DNA of 32,102 bases from Desulfotomaculum sp. (GCA_021129825.1 JAJOKO010000002.1:1-32102); one strand, 5' to 3'. Positions 1 to 8,222 are shown, counted from the first letter of the stretch. Translations and numbers: made by a program. The notes: generated by a model from the sequence alone, not told the origin.

Positions 1-54
1 TATTCTTTTTCTGATTATATCATATCTAAATTTTTTTTACCACAATTACCTTTA

Positions 55-266
55 AAGTGCGTGTTCGAAAAGTATGTTTGTGGTAAAAACCCCCCTCCCC
101 GCACCCTTCCCTTCGGGTGGGTACCCGCCCCTCCCACGAGGGGAGGGGAAATCAAGTCTCCTCCCCCTGGATGGGGGAGGGTAGGGTGGGGGTGTGTTTT
201 AAGGTCAATTGGGTTAATATGCAAATTTTAAATGTGATAAATGATACCCTTTTCGAACATGCACTT
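55..266. repeat. Family 2 palindromic/MITE-like element with terminal inverted repeats
   Basis: Left end GTGCGTGTTCGAAAAG (57-72), right end CTTTTCGAACATGCAC (249-264), reverse complements with one mismatch and extendable by AA/TT. GC-rich hairpins lie inside. The ORF 15..224 is a translation of this repeat. Confidence 0.85.
173..192 (+). other. Predicted G-quadruplex motif
   Basis: GGGGG-A-GGG-TA-GGG-T-GGGGG, four G-runs with loops of 1, 2 and 1 nt. Confidence 0.7.
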
Positions 267-279
267 AAAATATTTAAAA

Positions 280-308
280 TAGTCATTTAAAGTTTTTTAC
301 AGTATAAT
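280..308 (+). promoter_or_regulatory. Putative promoter of HD-domain gene
   Basis: TAGTCA (280-285), 17-nt spacer, TATAAT (303-308). Confidence 0.45.
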
Positions 309-324
309 ATAAAGGTCTGTAAAA

Positions 325-339
325 TGCGTGTTCGAAAAG
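325..339 (+). repeat. Isolated family 2 terminus
   Basis: TGCGTGTTCGAAAAG is identical to the left end at 58-72; no right end follows. Confidence 0.75.
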
Positions 340-348
340 GTGATCTGG

Positions 349-879
349 ATGTTCTATACTAGAATAAAACAATTTTTTTCAGCAATAAACAGTACTATAA
401 ATTCAAAAGACCAACACTTTATTTTACTGTATCTGAATCTTAAAGAACAAAAGCTTTTTTTTGATATGGATGTACCTACTCAAAAACATTGTTTAAATGT
501 TGCTTATACTTGCTGGGAATTATTGCAAAATCATCCTAAAATAAATAAAGAGGTGTTATTAAAAGCTGCTTTACTGCATGATTGCGGTAAAAAAGCAGGC
601 GAAGTAACCACCTTGCACCGGGTAGCTATTGTATTAAGCCAAGCTTTCATGCCTAACTTTGCCAAAAAAATGATCCAACAAGGTCAAACCAAGTCTGCTG
701 GCACATTAAGCAATGCCTTTTATATTCAATCAATTCATAGTAACCGGGGTGCAAAAATCGCTAAAAAAGCACAAGTACCTGCATCAATAATAACCCTGAT
801 AGAGCAGCATCATGATCATTTAAATAAAAATGCTCCCATGGAGTTGATTTTATTACAACAAGCAGATAATGCTAACTAA
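349..879 (+). CDS. Small HD-domain (HDIG-like) phosphohydrolase family protein
   Basis: AALLHDCGKKAGE HD motif; later EQHHDH. ATG at 349 is preceded by AAAAGGTGAT. The supplied ORF uses an upstream GTG at 328. Confidence 0.7.
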   Translation: MFYTRIKQFFSAINSTINSKDQHFILLYLNLKEQKLFFDMDVPTQKHCLNVAYTCWELLQNHPKINKEVLLKAALLHDCGKKAGEVTTLHRVAIVLSQAFMPNFAKKMIQQGQTKSAGTLSNAFYIQSIHSNRGAKIAKKAQVPASIITLIEQHHDHLNKNAPMELILLQQADNAN

Positions 880-1688
880 AAATAATCTTTAATCCGGTTA
901 ACCGAACTACTTGGCGCAGTAGCCGCTCCCAAGCGATTGCAAAATTTATGCTTTTCACCATGGTAGTCAGATCCACCTGTTGGTATCAAATGCCACTTTT
1001 GAGTTTGCCTGAAGTAATACTCCTGCTGCAGCCAAGTATGTCCCGGGTGCCATACTTCAATTCCTTTTAAATTATACTCAATTAACTCCGGTAAAATATC
1101 AGCACACTTACTAATTGCCGGATGCGCCAACACCGCCACTCCTTTAGCCCGGGAAATTAATTTTATTGCTTTTGCCGGACACATTTTTTCATAAGGAATA
1201 TAAGCCGGGCAACCAACCCCAATATATTTTTTAAAAGCTGCTTCGCGACTAGATACTATCCCTTTTTCTACTAAAGCATCAGCAATATGGGGACGCCCAA
1301 CAGAACCACTACCAGATATTCGTTGCACTTTGCTCCACTCTATATCTAAACCCATAGTTCTCAGCTTATCGATTATCAATTTTGCTCTTGATATTCTAAA
1401 TTTACACATTTCATCCAAAGTTGCTATTAATTCCGCATTGTTCATTTCTGCAAAATATCCTAAAATATGAATTTCACGCCGGTCATAATAACAACTCATT
1501 TCTACCCCGGCTAAAACCTCTATTTTTTTACCTTGGGCTGCTTGCCAAGCACCAACCAGACCATCCATAATATCATGATCAGTAATAGCAATAGTTTTTA
1601 ATCCTAATAATAAAGCCTTAGTTATTATTTCAACCGGGGTGTCCGTACCATCAGAAAAATTAGTGTGAATATGTAAGTCCGCTGACAT
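876..1688 (-). CDS. PHP-domain metal-dependent phosphoesterase (TrpH/YciV-like)
   Basis: N-terminal DLHIHTNFSDGTDTP, AITDHD, GVEMS, GGSDYHG motifs. Confidence 0.85.
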   Translation of the reverse strand: MSADLHIHTNFSDGTDTPVEIITKALLLGLKTIAITDHDIMDGLVGAWQAAQGKKIEVLAGVEMSCYYDRREIHILGYFAEMNNAELIATLDEMCKFRISRAKLIIDKLRTMGLDIEWSKVQRISGSGSVGRPHIADALVEKGIVSSREAAFKKYIGVGCPAYIPYEKMCPAKAIKLISRAKGVAVLAHPAISKCADILPELIEYNLKGIEVWHPGHTWLQQEYYFRQTQKWHLIPTGGSDYHGEKHKFCNRLGAATAPSSSVNRIKDYF

Positions 1689-1762
1689 AAAAAAATCACC
1701 CTGTCCGTATTAAATCATCCCTCGCAAGCAATCATCAGACCGCAAAAAAATGCTTATATCGC

Positions 1763-2845
1763 CTAGCTGGTTAACCTTTTTATTCTCTCGGTCGGACTGA
1801 TAATACTGGTCACTTTCACACCAAAATTTTCATTTACCACTACTACTTCACCTTCAGCAATCAACATACCGTTAACTAAAATTTCTACCGGTTCATTGAC
1901 CATTGATTCTAGCTCTACCAACGAACCAGGACCTATGTTCAACACTTCTTTAATTGGTCTTCTGGTACGCCCTAATATTACCGACACCTTGAGCGGAACA
2001 TCTAGAATTAAATCTAAATTTCGTGGTACTATCTGTTCTGTACTATTATTGCTAGTAACCTCCGGCTGAGATTGTTCATTAATATTTTCCACTTTAATAT
2101 TTTCCGCTTCGCTATTATCTAAACCTTTCAAAAGTTCTGCCGCTTTGTTTTTAGCTGTTTCCACACCCATGATTTGCATGATTTTAGTATCTACTAAATC
2201 ACCTATAGTCATTTGAAATGATACTATTACTAATTCGCTAGCATCATCGGCAGGTAATAATAATTTACTAATATCTGTTTTATCTTCATTGAACACTAAC
2301 GCAGTCGGTGTAGAAATATTAACTGGTTTACTAAATAATTGTGATAACGAAGTTGATGATGCTCCGATCATCATATTCATCGCTTCTGACGTGGCGCTTA
2401 TTTCCATCTCGGATAACTCTGTTGCTTCTGGTTTACCTGTGCCACCCATCATCAAATCAGCAATCACCAAGGCATCCGCTACCTTCAACATCAACATATT
2501 AAAACCTTTTAGACCAGCGGTAAATTCTACTTTAATTACCATATAAGGAACTGTAAAAGTTTCCAAAAGTTGCTTTTTAGTAATTACCTTTACTTGCGGA
2601 CTGGTAATAGCAACCCGGTGATTCAATAATTCCGAAAGAGTGGTCGCTGCCGCCCCCATAGAAATATTACCGACTTCTCCTAAAGCATCTATTTCTTCTG
2701 AAAGTAATTTTCCAAACTCTAATTCAGGTGATGCCATAGCCAGATTTTTAGTGCTATTTTCGCTTTTGTCTTCAACTGTATCCTGAGACTGATTACTCAT
2801 CAAAAGTTCAATTTCTTCTTGACTTAAAACTTTATCTTCTGCCAA
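1763..2845 (-). CDS. fliY: Flagellar motor switch phosphatase FliY (CheC-like plus SpoA domain)
   Basis: LSQEEIELLM N-terminus, EIDALGEVGNISMGAAATTLS CheC-type motif, C-terminal SpoA domain. Confidence 0.93.
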   Translation of the reverse strand: MAEDKVLSQEEIELLMSNQSQDTVEDKSENSTKNLAMASPELEFGKLLSEEIDALGEVGNISMGAAATTLSELLNHRVAITSPQVKVITKKQLLETFTVPYMVIKVEFTAGLKGFNMLMLKVADALVIADLMMGGTGKPEATELSEMEISATSEAMNMMIGASSTSLSQLFSKPVNISTPTALVFNEDKTDISKLLLPADDASELVIVSFQMTIGDLVDTKIMQIMGVETAKNKAAELLKGLDNSEAENIKVENINEQSQPEVTSNNSTEQIVPRNLDLILDVPLKVSVILGRTRRPIKEVLNIGPGSLVELESMVNEPVEILVNGMLIAEGEVVVVNENFGVKVTSIISPTERIKRLTS

Positions 2846-2849
2846 TTTT

Positions 2850-3827
2850 TTAGCCCTCCCCCGCCAAAGACGTCACTTGAATCGCTAATTTTTGACCAAT
2901 CCGCCCCGGTTGCACTTTGAATTTCAACTGATCTTGCACAAATAGTTCCAGATCATGCCCCTGCTGTCGATCCAGCATTAACACATCTCCAGCATGCAGC
3001 TCCAAAAAATCTTTGATTCTCAGCTTGCCGCACCCCACTAAAACACTCATTTCTATTCCTGAAGACTTAATCCAATGCTCTAGGGCCTTAACATCATCCG
3101 GTTCCGGTTGCTGTAACCCTTGCTTAAATTGATTAGAGGTGAATTTCGGTAACACCGGCTCTAAGAAATTATAAGATAAGCATAAATTTAATAAACCTTT
3201 ACTTTCTTCCACATCAGTAGCAAATGTAATCACCAGTACAATATCACTGGGTGCCAAAAGTTGGGTTAAATGCGGGTTGGTTTCTAACGCTACTATCGAA
3301 GGCTGCCCTTTAAAAATATCTTTCCAAACTATATCTAATTGGTTAATCATTTTTTCTAAAATCTTACGCGCTACCGACATTTCAATCTCGGTCAATTCCG
3401 CTGCCCGGTCAGGCATCTGGCCTTCGCCACCCATTTGTAAATCAACTAAAGGTTTTAAAAACTGGGCATTAGTTTCCATAATAGCATGCCCTTTATGTTC
3501 ATTAAAATTAAAAATAGTAAGCAATGTCGGGGTAACTACCGAACGAGCAAATTCTTCATACGTAACTTGACCTACAGAAGCTAACTCAATATCAATATTG
3601 GCATTCAATAAACCAGATAAAAAGTTAGTCAGCAACCGGGCGTACCCCCCGTGTAAAGCTTGCAATGTAACCAATTGCTCCTTGGTAAACTTATTCGGTT
3701 GCCGAAAATCATAAGGCTTTAACTTTTGACTTATTGCCTCTGCTTCTACTTGCTCCGCTGTTACTTCTCCTGATACCAACCCTTCTAATAAAGCATCGAT
3801 TTCAGCTTGGGAAAGCACATCCCCCAC
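2850..3827 (-). CDS. fliM: Flagellar motor switch protein FliM
   Basis: MGDVLSQAEIDALLEG N-terminus, PYDFRQPNKFTKEQ, C-terminal SpoA domain. Confidence 0.95.
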   Translation of the reverse strand: MGDVLSQAEIDALLEGLVSGEVTAEQVEAEAISQKLKPYDFRQPNKFTKEQLVTLQALHGGYARLLTNFLSGLLNANIDIELASVGQVTYEEFARSVVTPTLLTIFNFNEHKGHAIMETNAQFLKPLVDLQMGGEGQMPDRAAELTEIEMSVARKILEKMINQLDIVWKDIFKGQPSIVALETNPHLTQLLAPSDIVLVITFATDVEESKGLLNLCLSYNFLEPVLPKFTSNQFKQGLQQPEPDDVKALEHWIKSSGIEMSVLVGCGKLRIKDFLELHAGDVLMLDRQQGHDLELFVQDQLKFKVQPGRIGQKLAIQVTSLAGEG

Positions 3828-3928
3828 GTAGTTACCCTCCCTTTTTTAAATAAAATAAGTTTTGATTAAAAACCAAAATTTTCTACCTATACTGCTTGAC
3901 CTGCTACCCACTGCCCGACGACCGAATA

Positions 3929-4294
3929 TTACTTACCTAGCACTCGCTCAATAGTCTGCAAAATACGATCTTGCTGAAATGGTTTTACTACAAAATCTTT
4001 AGCGCCGGCTTGAATAGCTTCCATCACCATCGCTTGCTGTCCCATCGCGCTACACATAACCACATTAGCATTAGGATCAAATTCTTTAATCGCTTTGACT
4101 GCCTGAATGCCGTCCATTTCCGGCATAGTAATATCCATAGTGACCAAATCCGGTTGTTTTTCTTTATATAACTCCAATGCTATCGCACCATTTTCCGCTT
4201 CACCTACCACGTCATAACCGGCTTTAGAAAGGATATTTTTAATCATCATTCTCATGAAAGCAGCATCATCTACAATAATAATTTTTTTACTCAC
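3929..4294 (-). CDS. cheY: Chemotaxis response regulator CheY
   Basis: KIIIVDDAAFMR, VTMDITMPEMDG, KPF motifs. GTG at 4294 is preceded by GGAGGAAAAATCCA. The supplied ORF start at 4327 lies inside a repeat. Confidence 0.92.
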   Translation of the reverse strand: MSKKIIIVDDAAFMRMMIKNILSKAGYDVVGEAENGAIALELYKEKQPDLVTMDITMPEMDGIQAVKAIKEFDPNANVVMCSAMGQQAMVMEAIQAGAKDFVVKPFQQDRILQTIERVLGK

Positions 4295-4305
4295 TGGATT
4301 TTTCC

Positions 4306-4414
4306 TCCTATGAATTGATAGGGACATTCCCGGCGTTCAACTCTACAATAATTTTATCTTTAAACATAATTTTCTTAAAATTGAACGCTGGGTGTGTCCC
4401 TTATCCTATGAATT
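4306..4414 (-). repeat. Family 1 palindromic element, copy A, with 11-bp flanking direct repeat
   Basis: TCCTATGAATT at 4306-4316 and 4404-4414. Inside is GATAGGGACATTCC...GGTGTGTCCC with inner stem CGGCGTTCAA/TTGAACGCTG. Confidence 0.9.
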
Positions 4415-5038
4415 CGTAATTATTCCCAACGCTTTAAAAAGTACGTCTAAAGATTTATTTTTAGTAATGAAAAAAAAGTGACCTTTAATATGCTTCTGTT
4501 CTTCAAACAAAACTGTTTCTATCAACAAGATATGTTCTTCCACATAGCCGCCTTCTATCAATGAAGTACTCAAAACTGCCCCCAACATATCGTAAGCAAA
4601 CATCGGCACATTAGGAACCATTTTTAAATTAGCCATTGTGCCAATAGCCGCTAAAAAAGAACCGGTCAGCATATTACCTACTTCCTGAATTACAGATTGA
4701 CCCATTTCATCCATCTGGTTAGTGGTACCTGGCAGTAATCCCATCAGCATATCTACCAAATACCAAGCACTGGCTGCATTAAAAACAAATAAAACTTGTG
4801 CTGGCACTTCTCCCTCTACTCGTAAAGTCACACATGCTACTACTTCTTCTAGTCCACCAATTTTCTCCATCGCTTCTTCCATAGAAATGAATACTGCTTG
4901 GGGTACCTGCATATCCACTTTTTTATTGAGCATTTGAGCCAAAGACGTAGTCGCATTACCTAAACCAATATTACCAATTTCTTTCAATACATCCAAATGT
5001 ACATCTGTTAGCTTTTGATTATTTACAGTAGCACTCAC
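4406..5038 (-). CDS. cheC: Chemotaxis protein CheC phosphatase
   Basis: VLKEIGNIGLGNATTSLAQML and SVIQEVGNMLTGSFL, the two CheC active-site segments. Confidence 0.92.
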   Translation of the reverse strand: MSATVNNQKLTDVHLDVLKEIGNIGLGNATTSLAQMLNKKVDMQVPQAVFISMEEAMEKIGGLEEVVACVTLRVEGEVPAQVLFVFNAASAWYLVDMLMGLLPGTTNQMDEMGQSVIQEVGNMLTGSFLAAIGTMANLKMVPNVPMFAYDMLGAVLSTSLIEGGYVEEHILLIETVLFEEQKHIKGHFFFITKNKSLDVLFKALGIITNS

Positions 5039-5052
5039 TACCTAATCTCCTT

Positions 5053-5823
5053 TCATTTTTTTTGATAAAAACACGGGTAAATCTTTTCCAAACCAAATTC
5101 TGCATAATTAAAAATTGTTTCACTACCACCAATAAATAGATAGCCACCTGGATTTAATGATTCTGAAAATTGCCGGTTAATTTTATCCTGAGCCTCCCGC
5201 ACAAAATAAATCGTTACATTCCGGCAAAGAATTAGATCATATCCCCGTGGATAGTTATCAGCCAATAAATCATGTTGACGATACTTTATCTTGTTTTTAA
5301 TTTCCGGCTTAATCAAATATTTATTGCTTTGCTCTAAAAAATATTTTTTTAATCTTAATTTACTGATGTTTTTCACCGCATCCAGATTATATTCACCTTG
5401 TTGCGCTTTTTGCAAAATACTTTGGTCTAAATCTGTAGCATCAATTTTATAAGCACTTCCCGGCTTTAATTCATTCATGATTATAGCCAACGAATAGGGC
5501 TCGGCACCAATAGAACACGCCGCACTCCACATTTTCAAATCAACTGTTTTCGCCATTAATTCCGGCATGACCTTATCTTCCAATACTGCAAACATTTTAG
5601 CATCGCGGAAAAATTCAGATACATTAATAGTTAAATAATCTAAAAAATTATGATACTCTTTTCTATCATCGGTAATAATTTTGAAAAATTGACCGTAATT
5701 TGCTATTTTCTTTTTAACTAATAAATTATCTAAACGACGTTTTAGTTGCTTTTTTTTATAACTGTTGAGATCTAAACCAAATTTTTGATGTACTTGATTT
5801 TTGAAATCTAAAAATTCCATCAT
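5053..5823 (-). CDS. cheR: Chemotaxis protein methyltransferase CheR
   Basis: NVSEFFRDAKMFAVLEDKVMPEL, WSAACSIGAEPYSLAI, DLILCRNVTIYF. Confidence 0.93.
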   Translation of the reverse strand: MMEFLDFKNQVHQKFGLDLNSYKKKQLKRRLDNLLVKKKIANYGQFFKIITDDRKEYHNFLDYLTINVSEFFRDAKMFAVLEDKVMPELMAKTVDLKMWSAACSIGAEPYSLAIIMNELKPGSAYKIDATDLDQSILQKAQQGEYNLDAVKNISKLRLKKYFLEQSNKYLIKPEIKNKIKYRQHDLLADNYPRGYDLILCRNVTIYFVREAQDKINRQFSESLNPGGYLFIGGSETIFNYAEFGLEKIYPCFYQKK

Positions 5824-6309
5824 CTAAACCACCTTTAAAGAAGTGCCTACGGTACGGATAGTAAGCAAACCAGTACTTAAATCTAATATTATTGTCCGCC
5901 CGTGCTTGCCGCCTGTTTCGCTTGCTAAAATTTTAATACCACTTTCTTTTAATATTTTTTTAGTTGCTTCAGTATTTTGCTGACCAATATTCATCGTGAA
6001 TTTTTTGTCTAATCCAGAAAACATTTGAGCCCCACCTGCTAATTTGGCTTGTAACCGACCCAATATAACCCCTTTTCGTTGTAATTCTTTCAACATTAAT
6101 GGTATCCCGGTATCAGCAAACTTTGCCGGTTTAATTACACCGCTAAATCGCTTGCTATCCGGTAGCATGATGTGTAATAATCCACCTATTTTTACTTGCG
6201 GGTCATACAGAGTTAAACCTACACAAGACCCTAAGCCTAAAGTAATTATCTTGTTAGGATTATTCGCCGTTTTGTAATCCGCTATTCCTACTTGGATGTC
6301 TTTTAACAT
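5824..6309 (-). CDS. cheD: Chemoreceptor glutamine deamidase CheD
   Basis: TLGLGSCVGLTLYD, LLHIMLPDS, KFADTG, AKLAGGAQMF. Confidence 0.93.
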   Translation of the reverse strand: MLKDIQVGIADYKTANNPNKIITLGLGSCVGLTLYDPQVKIGGLLHIMLPDSKRFSGVIKPAKFADTGIPLMLKELQRKGVILGRLQAKLAGGAQMFSGLDKKFTMNIGQQNTEATKKILKESGIKILASETGGKHGRTIILDLSTGLLTIRTVGTSLKVV

Positions 6310-6374
6310 GTATTATAAAAGGTCTCGAAAAGCTGACCCACTAATACCCCCATTCACAAATATAATAACTTAAA

Positions 6375-6544
6375 ATCCTCTTACTGTGCGTGTTCGAAAA
6401 AGAGTACGATAGACCCAAGAAGTTCAAGGTGACTTGGTAATGGCGGGGTGAAACGTATAAATAATACGTAAGCGTCGCCATTACCAAGTCAACGCAGAAA
6501 TTCGCCGGGTATTTCGCACGGACTTTTCGAACATCCTCTTACTG
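6375..6544. repeat. Family 2 element flanked by 12-bp direct repeat
   Basis: ATCCTCTTACTG at 6375-6386 and 6533-6544. Ends TGTTCGAAAAA and CTTTTCGAACA. Internal 15-bp perfect stem 6431-6445/6476-6490. Confidence 0.88.
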
Positions 6545-7321
6545 GCGGATATTGTTAGCCATACCCCACATCTCATCAGCTGTTCTAATTGCCCGGGAAT
6601 TAAAAGCATAGGCCCGCTGGGCAGTGATCATTTGCACCATTGCTGCCGTTAAATCTACATTAGATCGTTCCAGATGATTCTGTCGAATTTCACCAAAATT
6701 ACCCGATGCCGGGTGTCCGGTTAATTTTAAACCGGCATCTTCAGTTTGTTTAAACATATTCTGACCAATAGACATCAAACCGGTTGGATTTTCAAAACGA
6801 TGTAGCATAATCTGAGCATCAATTTGTTCTTGTTCCCCGGCACTGTTAATGCCGGTGATTTTTCCGTCTGTACCAATTAATATTTCCTGTACATCCTCTG
6901 ATAATTTTACCCCGGGCAACTTATAACCAGCAGCATTCACCAAATACCCGTCTTTAGTCCGCGAAAACATCCCATCTCTAGTATATAAAGTTCCCCCGTC
7001 AGGTGCCACTAAACCTAAAAAGCCAGCCCCGTCAATAGCTACATCTAATGAGCGTTCTGTTGCTTTCAACATACCTTGGTTGAAAACTTTATCTAAACTA
7101 GCGACCTTTACCCCGTTACTTACTTCCGGCACTATGTTAGTATCCGGTAATACTGGCTTACCAGTATGCCCTATTTTTTGCCTAACTAATTCGCTAAATA
7201 CTATTCGATCTTTTTTAAAACCAGTAGTATTAATATTTGCTATGTTATTACCTACAGTAGCCATTTGCAGTTGCTGCGCCCACATGCCCGAACGTCCAGA
7301 CTGGATAGTTGATAACACCAA
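6539..7321 (-). CDS. flgG: Flagellar basal-body rod/hook protein, FlgG family (FlhP-like)
   Basis: NNIANINTTGFKKDR N-terminus; LERSNVDLTAAMVQMITAQRAYAFNSRAIRTADEM C-terminus. Confidence 0.88.
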   Translation of the reverse strand: MVLSTIQSGRSGMWAQQLQMATVGNNIANINTTGFKKDRIVFSELVRQKIGHTGKPVLPDTNIVPEVSNGVKVASLDKVFNQGMLKATERSLDVAIDGAGFLGLVAPDGGTLYTRDGMFSRTKDGYLVNAAGYKLPGVKLSEDVQEILIGTDGKITGINSAGEQEQIDAQIMLHRFENPTGLMSIGQNMFKQTEDAGLKLTGHPASGNFGEIRQNHLERSNVDLTAAMVQMITAQRAYAFNSRAIRTADEMWGMANNIRQ

Positions 7322-7375
7322 TTGCCACCTCCTGATTTATTTTAAAAGCAAAATAAAAGGTTCTAGGTTCTTCTT

Positions 7376-7417
7376 TTCCTAGTTCCTTTATCCTCGTTCC
7401 TCAATCCTTTATCCTAG
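7376..7417. repeat. Two 21-bp imperfect tandem repeat units
   Basis: TTCCTAGTTCCTTTATCCTCG / TTCCTCAATCCTTTATCCTAG, then partial TTCCTTG. Confidence 0.75.
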
Positions 7418-7434
7418 TTCCTTGTTTTTTGTCA

Positions 7435-8202
7435 TTATCTCAACGTCCCTACTTGACTAATAACCTTACCTAGTAATTCATTATGAGCTTGAATTAACTT
7501 TTTGGTAGCTTCGTAGCTTCGTAATGCTGCAATCATACCGGTCATTTCATTTACAACATCTACATTTGATTTTTCTACAAATCCTTGTCTTATTTGGGTA
7601 GTTACTGTTGCTAATTGTTCCAGTTCATCAGTTCTGGAAAAATAACCCTCCCCTGTTTTCTTTAATTGTTCTGGATTAGCAAACTCTGTAATCATTAGCC
7701 TGAATTGGTTTTCATCTGTCACTATTGTTCCATCAGGATTTACTGTAAATTCAGCTTGACCGAGTGGAATAGCTTTACCGGCAACATCCAATAATAAATC
7801 TCCCTGGGATGTAATCAAATAACCATCCCTGTCAATACTAAATGAACTGTTCCGACTGTACAACTGGCGGGGAGCACCTTGTTCAGAAGCAACCTGAACA
7901 GTATAAAAACCAGCACCATTCAAAGCTAAATCCAGATTATTACCAGTTTGGATTAACTGCCCTTGAGCTTGGTTTACAACTACTCTGGATATAACACTAC
8001 CCATATTAGTTTTGCCCACAATATTTATTCCATTAGTTTGCGGTCCTTGATGACCACGTAATACTTGACCAAAAGTTTGCGAAATAGCTTGTTCGCTTTT
8101 AAAACCAAGGGTATTAACATTAGTTAAATTACTGGTGATAGTATCTAACTTAGCTTGTTGCACTCCCATGCCGCTTAACGCATTATAGATGCCACCTAAC
8201 AA
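7435..8202 (-). CDS. flgF: Flagellar basal-body rod protein, FlgF family (FlhO-like)
   Basis: MLGGIYNALSGM, SNLTNVNTLGFKSEQ, EKSNVDVVNEMTGMIAALRSYE. Confidence 0.82.
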   Translation of the reverse strand: MLGGIYNALSGMGVQQAKLDTITSNLTNVNTLGFKSEQAISQTFGQVLRGHQGPQTNGINIVGKTNMGSVISRVVVNQAQGQLIQTGNNLDLALNGAGFYTVQVASEQGAPRQLYSRNSSFSIDRDGYLITSQGDLLLDVAGKAIPLGQAEFTVNPDGTIVTDENQFRLMITEFANPEQLKKTGEGYFSRTDELEQLATVTTQIRQGFVEKSNVDVVNEMTGMIAALRSYEATKKLIQAHNELLGKVISQVGTLR

Positions 8203-8222
8203 TAGATCATCACTCCTCTCCC

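Noticed and set aside
15-224. ORF of 69 aa at the left edge as a gene
   Set aside because: Its sequence is a translation of the family 2 element and GC-rich hairpins; no RBS or family support.
57-264. Target-site duplication around the left family 2 element
   Set aside because: Flanks TTTAAA and TTAAAA are too short and AT-rich to distinguish from chance.
2289-2546. Plus-strand ORFs opposite fliY, fliM, cheY, flhA, addB, glcD, DUF502, purH and others
   Set aside because: They lie antisense to well-recognised coding genes and show no recognisable family or RBS.
6387-6532. Family 2 element as a group II intron, attC site or structured RNA gene
   Set aside because: The nested stems are suggestive but no diagnostic motif of those classes was seen; left as an unclassified palindromic element.
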